Assembly: GCA_020635795.1 (NCBI GenBank)
Contig: JACJZD010000001.1
Coordinates: forward strand, 1,311,001 to 1,375,000
DNA from: Flavobacteriales bacterium
GTDB taxonomy: Bacteria; Bacteroidota; Bacteroidia; Flavobacteriales_E; Vicingaceae
Direction of reading: 5' to 3'
DNA length: 64,000 nucleotides
Shown here in pieces: positions 7,617 to 18,200 of this stretch; position 1 is the first letter of the stretch, and each line of letters starts with the position of its first letter. The translations under genes were made by a program, and so were the position numbers. The notes beneath the pieces are model-generated. The model made no database searches, was not told where the DNA came from, and worked only from the letters and a program-made list of their open reading frames with translations.

Positions 7617-8618
7617 ATGAAAGAAACAAGTGGAGAGAAATCATTAGACAATCAATTGTTTAAACACATGATTTCGAATAATTGGAATGCCGTTGTTTTT
7701 GCAAACATGAATAACATTATTGAATATGTTAATCCCGCAGCATGTAAACTTTATGGCTATGAAGAACACGAATTAATAGGAAAAACAACCGATGTATTTA
7801 ACAGTAAATTAACTCACAATACAGATGATATTGTTAACAGCATAAAAGAAAAAGGTTATTGGTTTGGAGAACTTATTCAACGTAAAAAAGACAATTCTAT
7901 TTTCGATGCTTTACTATCCGTTCAATTAATATTTAATGAAGATCATGTTCCTGTTGGTTTTGCTTCAAACAGTAAAGATATTACCCTTGAAATAGAATCT
8001 TCTGAGAACCTAAAAAGAATTATTGAGGAGAAAGAAATTCTTTTGAGAGAACTCCACCACCGAGTTAAAAACAATTTAGCTTTAATTAAAAGTATTTTGA
8101 GTTTACAAACAGAATACTACAAAAATAGTGCATGCTCCGAACTTGTTGAAAATTTTAAAAACAGAGTTGATGCTATTGCAACTTTACACAATACTCTTTA
8201 TACCGTTGATGATTTGAAAGAAGTTAATTTAAAACCGTTTATAGAAGATTTGTGTAAAAGTTTAACGGAATCGTTTAAAGACACCCATTTTAATGTAAAA
8301 ATTAATTTAAGTATTGATAATCATATTAAAAGCCTAGCTGAAGCTGTTCCTTTGGGTTTAATCATTAACGAAGTAATTACCAACTCATTTAAGCATGCCT
8401 TTATTGGGAATAATAATGGATTAATTCGAATTAAATTAATAAATGAAGGAAAAAATAATGCTATATTATTGATTCAAGACAATGGTATCGGGTTTGACTA
8501 TAAATCTTTAAAAAACAAATCGTTAGGATTAACCCTAATACATGATTTGAGCGACCAAATAGATGCAAAATATACATTTGAAAATAACAACGGTACTCAA
8601 TTCATTCTAAACATTTAA
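7617..8618 (+). CDS. PAS-domain sensor histidine kinase (HisKA_2 type)
   Basis: The 333-aa cytoplasmic kinase has one PAS domain (about residues 16-128, NIIEYVNPAACKLYGYEEHELIG), a HisKA_2 dimerisation/phosphoacceptor segment (LLRELHHRVKNNLALIKSIL, phosphoacceptor His147 or 148) and a HATPase_c domain. In the last, the N box is LIINEVITNSFKHAF and the G1 box LLIQDNGIGFD. There are no membrane segments, so it senses an internal or diffusible signal. No response regulator is adjacent, making it an orphan; HisKA_2 kinases often work with stand-alone receivers. It is divergent from rocD, and TAATTTTA directly before the ATG is a weak -7 candidate that would make the mRNA nearly leaderless. Confidence 0.9.
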   Translation: MKETSGEKSLDNQLFKHMISNNWNAVVFANMNNIIEYVNPAACKLYGYEEHELIGKTTDVFNSKLTHNTDDIVNSIKEKGYWFGELIQRKKDNSIFDALLSVQLIFNEDHVPVGFASNSKDITLEIESSENLKRIIEEKEILLRELHHRVKNNLALIKSILSLQTEYYKNSACSELVENFKNRVDAIATLHNTLYTVDDLKEVNLKPFIEDLCKSLTESFKDTHFNVKINLSIDNHIKSLAEAVPLGLIINEVITNSFKHAFIGNNNGLIRIKLINEGKNNAILLIQDNGIGFDYKSLKNKSLGLTLIHDLSDQIDAKYTFENNNGTQFILNI

Positions 8619-8622
8619 ATCC

Positions 8623-8652
8623 TTGATATTAGTAATAAATGCCTTAATTTCG
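8623..8652 (+). promoter_or_regulatory. Promoter of rlmD
   Basis: TTG at 8623-8625, a spacer of exactly 19 bases, then TAATTTCG at 8645-8652 (one mismatch to TAnnTTTG). This is the classic Bacteroidota primary sigma-factor arrangement. It puts the start of transcription near 8658, about 15 bases before the ATG at 8673. Confidence 0.7.
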
Positions 8653-8672
8653 CCACTAAATTATTGGATGTA

Positions 8673-10112
8673 ATGAGTGAGATTAGTTTAAAAAGAGGAA
8701 ACATTATAGATGTTGATATTTTAGATGTTGCTTTTGGTGGAAATGGTATTGCTAAAGTGGCAACAGCACATGGCGATTTTGTTGTTTTTGTTCCGAATAC
8801 ATTTACTGGACAAAAAGTTCGTGCAAGAATTACCAACAAACGTAAAAAACATGCCGAATGTAAATTGGTTGAAGTACTTGAAAAGTCTCCACTAGAAAAA
8901 GAACATTCATTTCAACCCATTTCTGGTGCTCCATACATCAATTTGCCCATTGAAATTCAGAAAGAATTCAAATATAAATCGTGTATAAATATTTATCAAC
9001 GAATTGGAAAATGTGAAAATTTAGACCAAGTTTTTGATGAATACATACAATCGCCCGAATTTTACCACTACCGAAACAAAATGGAATATTCGTTTAGTGC
9101 CATTGGTTATGATCTAGAAAAAAAAGAAGAATTTGACGGTTTTGCATTAGGGTTTAAGAAAAGAGGCACATGGTGGATTGTTGAAAATTTAGAGAAAGAT
9201 TCGGGAATGTTTGATGCTGAATTTGAAAACAAACTAAAAGATATAAGAGTTTTTTGCCAAAACATAGGTTTACCAGCTTGGCACTCACCAAAAAAAGAAG
9301 GTTTTTTTAGATATTTAGTTGTTCGGAAAAGCTATAGAACCAATCAGTTTTTAATAAAATTAGTTACAAGTGATTCTGGTATTGGGAATTTTAACTTTAA
9401 AGCTTTTACCGATTTAATTTTATCATTATTTGGTAATAGAGTTGCAGGTGTTTTACACACTATTAATAACGATATAGGCGACAATGCTCAATCTCGTTTA
9501 GGAAACGAAACTGTATTATATGGAAGCCCTGTAATTAATGAAGATTTATTAGGCTTATCGTTTGATATCAGTATGCAAAGTTTCTTTCAAACCAATCCAA
9601 AATGTGCCGAATTACTTTACAACAAAGCTATTGCTTATGCCATGGATAATAACAGTGGTATTTCTAATGGAGTGGTCATGGATTTGTTTTGTGGTACTGG
9701 TACTATTGGACAAATCATAGCCTCAAAAACCAATGCTAAAGTTATTGGTGTTGATATTGTTGAAGATGCTATTGAAAACGCAAAAGAAAATGCCATTAAA
9801 AACAAGATAAAAAATGTTGAATTTTTTGCTGCTGATGTAAATAAATTTTTGTTTGAGTACCCTCAGTACAAAGACCAAATTAGTACCATTATACTTGATC
9901 CTCCACGAGCAGGTATAGCCCGAAAAGCCTTGTTAAAAGTTATTGAGTTAAATGCCAAACAAATTGTTTATGTAAGTTGCAACCCTTCCACCCAAGCAAG
10001 AGACATGGAAGATTTATTTGCTGCTGGTTATCAATTAAAAAAACTAAGTTTAGTCGATCAATTTCCGCACACCTCACACGTTGAGGCTGTTGCATTATTT
10101 TTAAAACAATGA
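8673..10112 (+). CDS. rlmD: 23S rRNA (uracil-C5)-methyltransferase RlmD
   Basis: The enzyme makes 5-methyluridine in 23S rRNA (U1939 in E. coli numbering) using S-adenosylmethionine. The 479-aa product has an N-terminal TRAM domain (about residues 5-65), a central domain, and a C-terminal methyltransferase with VMDLFCGTGTIGQ (SAM loop), ILDPPRAGIARKAL and the catalytic cysteine in YVSCNPSTQARDME. No clear four-cysteine iron-sulfur set is visible in the N-terminal region. ATG at 8673 is chosen over an in-frame TTG at 8664, because the promoter places the transcript start only just upstream. A closely related 5-methyluridine enzyme cannot be excluded. Its stop overlaps tsaC by 4 bases (ATGA). 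Confidence 0.88.
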   Translation: MSEISLKRGNIIDVDILDVAFGGNGIAKVATAHGDFVVFVPNTFTGQKVRARITNKRKKHAECKLVEVLEKSPLEKEHSFQPISGAPYINLPIEIQKEFKYKSCINIYQRIGKCENLDQVFDEYIQSPEFYHYRNKMEYSFSAIGYDLEKKEEFDGFALGFKKRGTWWIVENLEKDSGMFDAEFENKLKDIRVFCQNIGLPAWHSPKKEGFFRYLVVRKSYRTNQFLIKLVTSDSGIGNFNFKAFTDLILSLFGNRVAGVLHTINNDIGDNAQSRLGNETVLYGSPVINEDLLGLSFDISMQSFFQTNPKCAELLYNKAIAYAMDNNSGISNGVVMDLFCGTGTIGQIIASKTNAKVIGVDIVEDAIENAKENAIKNKIKNVEFFAADVNKFLFEYPQYKDQISTIILDPPRAGIARKALLKVIELNAKQIVYVSCNPSTQARDMEDLFAAGYQLKKLSLVDQFPHTSHVEAVALFLKQ

Positions 10113-10669
10113 CAGAAGATATCAACAAGTGTATTGAAGTTCTTAAAGCTGGAGGTATTATATTATACCCTACTGATACTGTTTGGGGGTTAGGTTGCGA
10201 TGCTACAAACGAAGAAGCCGTAAAAAAAATTTACACCCTAAAACAGCGAGAAGATTCAAAAAGCATGATTGTGATTGTTGCTAACGATGGTATGCTACAA
10301 AAACATGTACAAGAAGTCCCTGAATTAGCATGGGACATTATTGATTTAGCTACAAAACCTACGACAATAATTTATCCTGGAGCTAAAAATTTGGCTAAAA
10401 ATGTTATTTCATCAGACGGTAGTATAGCCATTCGTGTTATAAAAGATGGTTTTTGCAATCAATTAGTACACAAATTTAACAAACCTATTGTTTCTACTTC
10501 TGCAAATATTTCAAACCAACCTACACCTCAAAATTTTCATGAAATCTCTCCAGAAATTAATCAAGGTGTTGACTATATTGCTCCACAGCAATTTGACAAC
10601 GGAAATAAAAAACCTTCTTCCATTATAAAAATTGGATTAAAAGGTGAAATACAGGTAATTAGAATTTAA
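10109..10669 (+). CDS. tsaC: Threonylcarbamoyl-AMP synthase (TsaC/Sua5/YwlC family)
   Basis: This enzyme makes threonylcarbamoyl-AMP from threonine, bicarbonate and ATP, the first step of the t6A37 modification of ANN-decoding tRNAs. The 186-aa protein is the short TsaC form without the C-terminal Sua5 domain. It has the diagnostic GGIILYPTDTVWGLGCDA (about 15-32), the KQREDSKSM basic loop and the C-terminal IVSTSANISNQPTP strand. It overlaps rlmD by 4 bases and is clearly co-transcribed, giving an rRNA/tRNA modification operon. Confidence 0.95.
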   Translation: MTEDINKCIEVLKAGGIILYPTDTVWGLGCDATNEEAVKKIYTLKQREDSKSMIVIVANDGMLQKHVQEVPELAWDIIDLATKPTTIIYPGAKNLAKNVISSDGSIAIRVIKDGFCNQLVHKFNKPIVSTSANISNQPTPQNFHEISPEINQGVDYIAPQQFDNGNKKPSSIIKIGLKGEIQVIRI

Positions 10670-10687
10670 CTTTTTGTAACCTTATAA

Positions 10688-10749
10688 AGTATTTATACGT
10701 AAATACTCACTTTTTTAAGTGAGTATAATTACTTATACTTGTATAAGTA
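10688..10749. promoter_or_regulatory. Array of palindromes before the first giant repeat-protein gene
   Basis: Three inverted repeats are packed into 62 bases. AGTATTTA/TAAATACT lies at 10688-10707, TACTCACTT/AAGTGAGTA (9-bp arms, T4 loop) at 10704-10725, and TACTTATAC-TT-GTATAAGTA at 10730-10749. Between the last two runs GAGTATAATTACTT (10721-10734), which matches 14-base palindromes at 15209-15222 and 43739-43752. The array ends 17 bases before the ATG at 10767, where promoter elements would be expected, which suggests operator function. The second hairpin lacks the T-tail of a terminator. Confidence 0.5.
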
Positions 10750-10766
10750 CAAAGACGAAGATAACT

Positions 10767-13700
10767 ATGAATAAATTTTTATTGTTTTTAACATTTGGAA
10801 TATTCTCTCTAAATGTATTTGCTCAACCTGCAAACGATAATTTTGCTTCCGCCACAACAATCATCCATTCTACAAACAATTGCTCTGCAAATGCAGCTTA
10901 TACATCTATAAGTGCAACTGCTGACGGATTAAAAGGAAGTTGTTGGGAAAATGGACCAAATTACACTGTTTGGTTTAAGTTTGTTGCTACATCAACAAAT
11001 GTTACTCTTGATTTAAAAGTTGGTGGTGCCGAAGGAACCATGCAACACCCAAACATGGCATTATGGCAAGCCGATGGTATTACCGAAATTGCTTGTGTTA
11101 GAAGAATTAATGCTACCACTGATGTACAACTTTCTAGTGCTAGTTTAGTAATTGGTAACACCTATTATGTTTCAGTTGATAATTATGTTGGCGCTGGATA
11201 TAGAGGAACCTTTACACTTTGTATTGATGACCAACCAAATTACGACCATGTTGTTGGTGCAATTACTCTAACTCATTCTAGTAACAACTGTTCTGCTAAT
11301 GCAGCCTACTCTACCCAATTTGCATCTGCAGATGGTTTAAAAGGAAGTTGTTGGGAAAATGGTCCTAACTATACCCGTTGGTTTAAGTTTGTAGCAACAA
11401 CATCAAATGTTACTCTTGATTTAAAAGTTGGTGGTGCAGAAGGCACTATGCAACACCCTAATATGGCTCTTTGGCAAAGTGATGCTACTACCGAAATAAA
11501 ATGTGTTAGACGAGTAAATGCAACCACAGACGTTCAAATCAGCACCTCTGGTTTAACTATTGGAAACACTTATTATATTTCAGTTGATAATTATGTTGGG
11601 GCTGGTTATCAAGGAACTTTTACTTTATGTATTGATAACACCGTTACTTACGATGATATAGCAGGTGCTATTACCATTGTTCATTCTGCAAATAATTGTT
11701 CTGCAAATGCAGCTTACTCTACTGAATTTGCAACTGCAGATGGTTTAAAAGGAAGTTGTTGGGAAAACGGACCTAACTATACCAGGTGGTTTAAGTTTGT
11801 AGCTACTTCAGCAAATGTTACTCTTGATTTAAAAGTTGGTGGCGTCGAAGGAACTATGCAACACCCTAACATGGCTCTTTGGGAAAGTGATGCTACCACA
11901 GAAATAAAATGTGTTAGACGAGTAAATGCTACCACAGACGTTCAAATTAGTGCTTCTAGTTTGGTTATAGGTAATACTTATTATGTTTCAGTTGATAATT
12001 ATGTTGGTTTAGGGTATCAAGGAACTTTTACCTTGTGTATTGATAATACCGTTACTTACGATGAAATTGCTGGAGCCATTACTATTGTACATTCTAGTAA
12101 CAACTGTTCTGCAAATGCAGCCTACTCTACTCAATTTGCAACTGCTGATGGTTTAAAAGGAAGTTGTTGGGAAAATGGTCCTAACTACACGCGTTGGTTT
12201 AAATTTGTAGCTACTTCAACAAATGTTACTCTTGATTTAAAAGTTGGTGGTGCCGAAGGAACTATGCAACATCCTAACATGGCTCTATGGCAGTCAGATG
12301 CAACAACAGAAGTAGGTTGTGTGAGAAGAATTAACGCTACAACAGATGTTCAGATAACCAGTTCTGCTTTAGTTATTGGTAATACTTATTACATTTCGGT
12401 AGATAATTATGTTGGATCTGGTTATCAAGGTACTTTTACTCTTTGTATTGATAATAGTGTAACCTATGATGAAATTGCTGGGGCTGTTACATTAATCCAT
12501 ACGGCTAACAATTGCTCTCCTGATGGATTTTACACCACTGTATTTGCAACTGCCGATGGATTAAAGGGTAGCTGTTGGGAAAATGGTCCAAACTATACCC
12601 GATGGTTTAAATTTGTAGCTACTTCAGCAAATGTTACTCTTGATTTAAAAGTTGGTGGTACCGAAGGAACCATGCAACACCCTAATATGGCACTTTGGCA
12701 AAGTGATGCTACTACTGAAATAGCTTGTGTAAGAAGAATTAATGCAACCACAGACGTTCAAATCAGTACATCTAATTTAGTTATTGGAAATACTTATTAT
12801 GTTTCAGTTGATAATTATGTTGGTTTAGGGTATAGAGGTACATTTACACTTTGTATTGATAACAGTGTTACCTATGATGAAGTTGCAGGTGCAATTGAGT
12901 TAACTAACTTAAACAATTGGTGCTCACCAAATGCATTCTACTCTACCGTTAATGCTACTGCAGATGGATTAAAAGGTAGTTGTTGGGAAAATGGTCCTAA
13001 CTATACCCGTTGGTTTAAGTTTGTAGCGGTTTCAAATAATGTTACTTTACAAATGAAAGTTGCTGGTGCAGAAGGGACACTGCAACACCCAAATATAGCC
13101 TTATGGCAATCCGATGCTGTTACTCAGGTTGGTTGCACAAGAAGAGTAAATGCAACTACTGATATATCATTAAGCTCTGCGGCTTTAATTGTTGGAAACA
13201 CGTACTACATTTCATGTGATAATTATGTTGGATTGGGTTATCGAGGCACTTTTACTTTGTGTATAGATAATGTTGATACTGAATACTATTCTATTGCCAA
13301 TGGTGCTTGGAACAATGGTAATAACTGGTCGATTGTAAGTCATGCAGGACCTGCGGCTGCATCTTACCCTGATGCTGGTGATGTTGCCTATATCCAAGAT
13401 AATTCTATTTCAGTTTCAAGCACAGAAGTTTGTGCTGAAGTTAACATCAATGTTAATTCAAGCAATACTCAATTGGACATTAATGCTGGACAATTAACCG
13501 TGTCTGGAGCTTTAAATGTAACCAATACTGGTAATAATTTTAATGGAAATGTTATTGTTCAATCTGGAGGTACTTTAACCGTTAACGATGCTGCTACTTT
13601 TACAAGAAATGGTGGAGCTAATGCTTTTGGATTAACTGTAAATACAGGTTCATCTTTAACTATAAATAAAGATTTAACATGGAATTCTACAGGAGGTACA

Positions 13701-15176
13701 GTTACCAATAATACTTTTACATTAAATGGTAGTGCTGCAGTTAATATTGGTCAGGATTTAATTTTAAATCACACTGGAGGTATGAAAATTTTTAGTCAAC
13801 TAAACAATACTTCTACTTTAACTGTTAATAGAGATATTCAGTATATTGCAAGTGCCGACAATAAAACAGAAATTGAATTAAATAATACAGCTAGTTTAAG
13901 AATAAAAAGAAATGTTTTAAGAGGAAGCCCTGCTTATGGTAAATTAACTAGCAACAATAGTTCTAATGTTATTTACAATGGAACAGCTAACTCTCAAATA
14001 GTTGGTGCTGGTGGCTCTGGAACTGGCGACACTTTTACCTATCAGAACCTAACCTTTGACAACACACATATTACTGTACCTCAGTTAACCTTACAAGGTG
14101 GTAATTTAACCGTACAAAAACAACTTGTTTTGGCTAATGGTGTAGTAAGAACAACCAGTAGCAACCTTTTAGTAGTAAACGATGCCACTACAACCTTATT
14201 AGGGTCATCATCTTCCTATATACAAGGTCCTTTAAGAAAAATTGGCTCTAGTGCTTATACTTTCCATGTTGGAAAAAATAATGAATATGCACCTTTAACA
14301 ATTTCTGCCCCTTCGGTACCTACCGACTACTTTACAGCTGAGTATTTTAAAACTGACCCTACACCTACTTATAATACGGCTTTGAAAGATGTTTCAATTC
14401 ATCATGTTTCTACCTCTGAATATTGGACATTAGATAGAAGCGGAACAAGCAATGTTACTGTTACTTTAGGCTGGGGAACTCCAAGAAGTGGAGGAGTAAC
14501 TAGTTTACCAAATTTAGTAGTTGCCCGATGGAATGGTGCTCAATGGGTTAATCATGGAAATGGAGGCACAACTGGCAATACAACTGCAGGAACTGTTATT
14601 TCTAGTGCAGCTGTAACTTCATTTAGCCCTTTTACATTAGCATCTATAACCGCAGCTAATCCTTTACCTGTTAAGTTAATTTCATTCGATGCTACCTTGT
14701 TAAAAAACAATGTTTGGTTTTCATGGAAAACCGAAACTGAAATTAACAATGATTATTTCACTATAGAAAGAAGTACTGATTTAAAAAACTGGGAATCAAT
14801 TAAAGAAATTCGTGGTGCTGGAAATAGCAATTACACACTGAGCTATTCTACTGTTGATCAAAATCCTTTAGAAGGAATATCTTATTATCGTTTAAAACAA
14901 ACCGATTTTAATGGTGAATATAGCTATAGCGATATTCAAGTAATAAACAATAAAGGAATTAAAGACATTTCACTATACCCTAATCCAGTAAAAAATACAC
15001 TTCATATTTCAAACTTATGTAACGAATGTATCATAAACGTATTTTCTACTTCAGGTCAGTTAATATACAATGGTAGCGATACAAAAATCAATACTGAATA
15101 CTGGAAAAGTGGGTTGTACGAAGTCTTAATTATTGATGGTAATGGCAATAAATTCCAAAGTAGAATTATAAAATAA
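10767..15176 (+). CDS. Giant T9SS-exported repeat protein (type A sorting domain)
   Basis: The 1469-aa cell-surface or secreted protein has a signal peptide (residues 1-20, ending NVFAQ) and six tandem units of 136 aa. Each unit carries NNCSANAAY, ADGLKGSCWENGPNYTRWFKFVA, LDLKVGG..GTMQHPNMALW, and VSVDNYVG.GYRGTFTLCID. The fold looks like the bacterial PPC/jelly-roll type (the phrase WFKFVA is typical). A beta-helix-like Asn/Thr-rich region (about 840-1130) follows, then a module shared with the next gene, and a T9SS type A domain (DISLYPNPVKNTLHIS...SGLYEVLI). ATG at 10767 is preferred to an upstream GTG because it gives a clean signal peptide. No catalytic motif is visible; an adhesin or matrix role is inferred. 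Confidence 0.85.
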   Translation: MNKFLLFLTFGIFSLNVFAQPANDNFASATTIIHSTNNCSANAAYTSISATADGLKGSCWENGPNYTVWFKFVATSTNVTLDLKVGGAEGTMQHPNMALWQADGITEIACVRRINATTDVQLSSASLVIGNTYYVSVDNYVGAGYRGTFTLCIDDQPNYDHVVGAITLTHSSNNCSANAAYSTQFASADGLKGSCWENGPNYTRWFKFVATTSNVTLDLKVGGAEGTMQHPNMALWQSDATTEIKCVRRVNATTDVQISTSGLTIGNTYYISVDNYVGAGYQGTFTLCIDNTVTYDDIAGAITIVHSANNCSANAAYSTEFATADGLKGSCWENGPNYTRWFKFVATSANVTLDLKVGGVEGTMQHPNMALWESDATTEIKCVRRVNATTDVQISASSLVIGNTYYVSVDNYVGLGYQGTFTLCIDNTVTYDEIAGAITIVHSSNNCSANAAYSTQFATADGLKGSCWENGPNYTRWFKFVATSTNVTLDLKVGGAEGTMQHPNMALWQSDATTEVGCVRRINATTDVQITSSALVIGNTYYISVDNYVGSGYQGTFTLCIDNSVTYDEIAGAVTLIHTANNCSPDGFYTTVFATADGLKGSCWENGPNYTRWFKFVATSANVTLDLKVGGTEGTMQHPNMALWQSDATTEIACVRRINATTDVQISTSNLVIGNTYYVSVDNYVGLGYRGTFTLCIDNSVTYDEVAGAIELTNLNNWCSPNAFYSTVNATADGLKGSCWENGPNYTRWFKFVAVSNNVTLQMKVAGAEGTLQHPNIALWQSDAVTQVGCTRRVNATTDISLSSAALIVGNTYYISCDNYVGLGYRGTFTLCIDNVDTEYYSIANGAWNNGNNWSIVSHAGPAAASYPDAGDVAYIQDNSISVSSTEVCAEVNINVNSSNTQLDINAGQLTVSGALNVTNTGNNFNGNVIVQSGGTLTVNDAATFTRNGGANAFGLTVNTGSSLTINKDLTWNSTGGTVTNNTFTLNGSAAVNIGQDLILNHTGGMKIFSQLNNTSTLTVNRDIQYIASADNKTEIELNNTASLRIKRNVLRGSPAYGKLTSNNSSNVIYNGTANSQIVGAGGSGTGDTFTYQNLTFDNTHITVPQLTLQGGNLTVQKQLVLANGVVRTTSSNLLVVNDATTTLLGSSSSYIQGPLRKIGSSAYTFHVGKNNEYAPLTISAPSVPTDYFTAEYFKTDPTPTYNTALKDVSIHHVSTSEYWTLDRSGTSNVTVTLGWGTPRSGGVTSLPNLVVARWNGAQWVNHGNGGTTGNTTAGTVISSAAVTSFSPFTLASITAANPLPVKLISFDATLLKNNVWFSWKTETEINNDYFTIERSTDLKNWESIKEIRGAGNSNYTLSYSTVDQNPLEGISYYRLKQTDFNGEYSYSDIQVINNKGIKDISLYPNPVKNTLHISNLCNECIINVFSTSGQLIYNGSDTKINTEYWKSGLYEVLIIDGNGNKFQSRIIK
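10875..13270 (+). repeat. Six tandem 408-bp coding repeats
   Basis: The anchor AACAATTG(C/T)TCTGC recurs at 10875, 11283, 11691, 12099 and 12507, exactly 408 bases apart, with a sixth, more diverged unit near 12912-12915. Long stretches inside the units are almost identical at DNA level (for example GATGGTTTAAAAGGAAG), so the array is recent or kept uniform by recombination. Confidence 0.95.
14814..14965 (+). repeat. 152-bp exact duplicate, copy 1
   Basis: All 152 bases are identical to 20188-20339 in the neighbouring giant gene. The block encodes the linker just before the T9SS sorting domain (AGNSNYTLSYSTVDQNP through INNKGIKD). Identity stops abruptly on both sides, while the flanking protein sequence is only similar. 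Confidence 0.97.
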
Positions 15177-15206
15177 ACAATTTTCTCTAGTATTTCATTA
15201 CTTAAA

Positions 15207-15224
15207 TTGAGTATTAATACTTAA
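15207..15224. promoter_or_regulatory. Palindrome upstream of the second giant repeat-protein gene
   Basis: TTGAGTAT-TA-ATACTTAA is an almost perfect inverted repeat (7 of 8 pairs), 59 bases before the ATG at 15283. Its core GAGTATTAATACTT matches the motifs at 10721-10734 and 43739-43752. The preceding TTTTCTCTAG (15181-15190) also resembles TTTTCTCTAA at 43731-43740, next to the third site. Confidence 0.5.
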
Positions 15225-15282
15225 TTTTTTAAAGAAAAAATTGAGTATCTTTACTATTCGTACATAGGTATTTAGATTAAAT

Positions 15283-18200
15283 ATGAAATCTCTTCTTTAT
15301 TTTCCCAAGCTTAAAATTATTGGTTTATTCCTATTATTAAGCAGTTACAGCTTTAATAATATAACCGCTCAGTGTTATTTTACCTTAACAGGTGATACCA
15401 CAAATCTAAAAACTTGCAAATTTGCATTAGAGAATGTTGTATGGAAAAATTTAACTGGTACGGTTGCTGCACAAAACGACATTATTAAAGTAGGCGGAGT
15501 AAATAGTTGGGATGCAGATGCCATATCTGTAAATAAGGTTTATAACAATGGTTTTATGCAAACTATTATTGTGGAAACCAATACCAACAGAATGATTGGC
15601 TTAAATACTGTTAACTCAAATGCCAGTTATACCGATTTAGAATATGCTTTTTATTTACAAAGTGGTGGAGGTTTAACTATTTATGAAAATGGTACCAATA
15701 GAGGTACTTGGGGTTCTTATCAAACAGGAGATACTTTACGTATTGCTGTAATGAACAATAAAGTATTTTATATTCAAAACAATAACATCATTTACACCAG
15801 TACTACAACACCAACTTTACCAATGTTTGTAGATATTTCAATTAATACGGTAAATGGAACACTTCAAAAAGTTGTTGTTGGAAATGGTACAGAAACCTTA
15901 TTTACAGTTTTTGAATCCAACCCAGGAGCATCTCCTACCTATCAATGGAAATTAAATGGTGGTAATGTAGGAACAGGATTGACGACTTATAGTAACAATT
16001 TAAGTGACGGTGATTTATTAGAATGTATCCTTACACCTAGCTTAGGAGGTTGTTCTGGTAGTAGTGTTGTGTCAAATCAACTAAAAATCAAATCTTTACC
16101 TATAACTAGAGACATTAACTATTTTATTCGAAACGACTCTATTCTTAACGGTAGTTGTAAATTTTTTGAAGAAAAAATTCGATGGGAAAGCATTTCTTGT
16201 ACTTACGTTAATGGCTCCAATAATGTAAGTAAAGCAAGTAGTTCAAATAGCTGGGATGTGGGTGCTTTCTCTTTTAATAAAGTTGAAAATGGTGGATATT
16301 TACAAACTATAGTTAATGAAACCAATACTAGTCGTATGATTGGTTTAAATGCCACAAATGCAAATGTAAGCTATACTGATATTGACTATGCTTTTTACTT
16401 GGTTGCCGGAGGTAGTTTAAACATTTATGAAAATGGTACGAGCAGAGGTGCTTGGGGAGCTTATTCTACAGGAGATACACTTCGTATAGCAGTAGTTGGA
16501 AATCAGGTTCGATACATACAAAACGGAAGCATTGTTTATACTAGTACAGTTACTCCTACCCTACCATTATATGTAGATATGAGTTTAAATACCGTTGGTT
16601 CAACACTTCAAAATATATCTGTTGCTAACCCAGCTTATGGAAGATTTGTTGCCTCAACTGTAGGTTTGGCAAATGTTAATTATCAATGGAAATTAAATGG
16701 TGGCAATGTAGGTAGTAATAGCCCCAGTTACACTAATACTACATTAACAACAAATGATGTTGTTACTTGCGAGTTTTATATTAATGGCTCAACCCAATGT
16801 GGAACGGATACTTCCTTTACATCTAACGCTATAACAGTTCAAGATCAAACACCAAAAAAGAATTTGATTTTTTCAGTGAGAAATGATTCCATTATAACTC
16901 CTTCTTGTAAATATGCTTTTGAAGAAGTAGCTTGGCAAAGTATTTCTGGTTTAACTTTAAATGGAACGAATAATGTAACTAAAACAACTGGATCAAATAG
17001 TTGGGATGTTGGTGGTTTTTCTTACAACAAAGTAGAAGATGGTGGTTTTATGCAAACTATAGTTAATGAGACCAATAAAAGTAGAATGATTGGTTTAAAT
17101 GCGGTAAATACCAATGTTAGTTATACTGATATTGACTATGCATTTTATTTAGTAGCTGGTGGTTCTTTAAACATTTACGAAAACGGTACAAGCAGAGGTG
17201 CTTGGGGAGCTTATTCTACAGGAGATACACTTCGTATAGCAGTTGTTGGAAATCAAGTGCGTTACATACAAAACGGAAATATTGTTTATACCAGTACTGT
17301 TGCTCCTACATTGCCATTGTATGTAGATATGAGTTTAAATACCGTTGGAAGTACATTAGAAAAAATATATGTAAACAACACCACTTATGGTATTTATTCA
17401 GCTTTTGTTTCAGGATTTTCTAGCGTAAAATATCAATGGAAATTAAACGGAACCAATGTTGGAACAGATAGTCCTATTTATACCAATACATCTACTGTTA
17501 GTGGCGATACTATTTACTGTTTATTAACTTTAACAAATACAAGTGGTTGTACTGCCGATACTACTGCCCTATCAAACAAAATAATTATTAATGAGCAAAG
17601 TTTGGTTAACTCCGTATTATTTTCTATCCGAAACGATTCAATAGTTGAATACTCTTGTCTTTTTGCTAATGAAGAAGTAGCGTGGCAAAGCCTTTCTGGT
17701 TTAACATTAAGTGGTACAAACAATGTTACAAAAACATCTGGAACAAATAGTTGGGACGTTGGTGGATTTTCCTATAATAAGGTTACAAATGGAGGTTTTA
17801 TGCAATCCATAGTCAATGAAACTAATACTAGTCGTATGATTGGTTTAAATGCGGTAAATGTTAATGTTAGTTATACAGATATTGATTATGCTTTTTATTT
17901 GGTTGCAGGAGGTGCTTTACACATTTACGAAAATGGTACTAGTAGAGGTGCTTGGGGTGTTTATTCAACAGGAGATACACTCAGAATAGCAATAGTAAAC
18001 AATCAAGTTCTTTATTTGCAAAATGGAAATGTTATTTATACCAGCACTGTTGCTCCAACTCTTCCACTTTATGTTGATATGAGTTTAAACACGGTTGGTA
18101 GTACACTTAAAAACATAACTGTTTACAATGGTTTGTATGGAAAGTTCACTGCATTTGTTGATGGAGCAAGTAATGTAAATTATCAATGGAAATTAAATGG

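Noticed and set aside
10704..10725. Hairpin after tsaC as a rho-independent terminator
   Set aside because: The stem is AT-rich and followed by TAATTACTT rather than a T-run; it is treated as part of the operator-like palindrome array.
10875..13270. Regular repeats as a CRISPR array
   Set aside because: The period is 408 bases, the repeats are continuously coding in one frame and there are no spacers.
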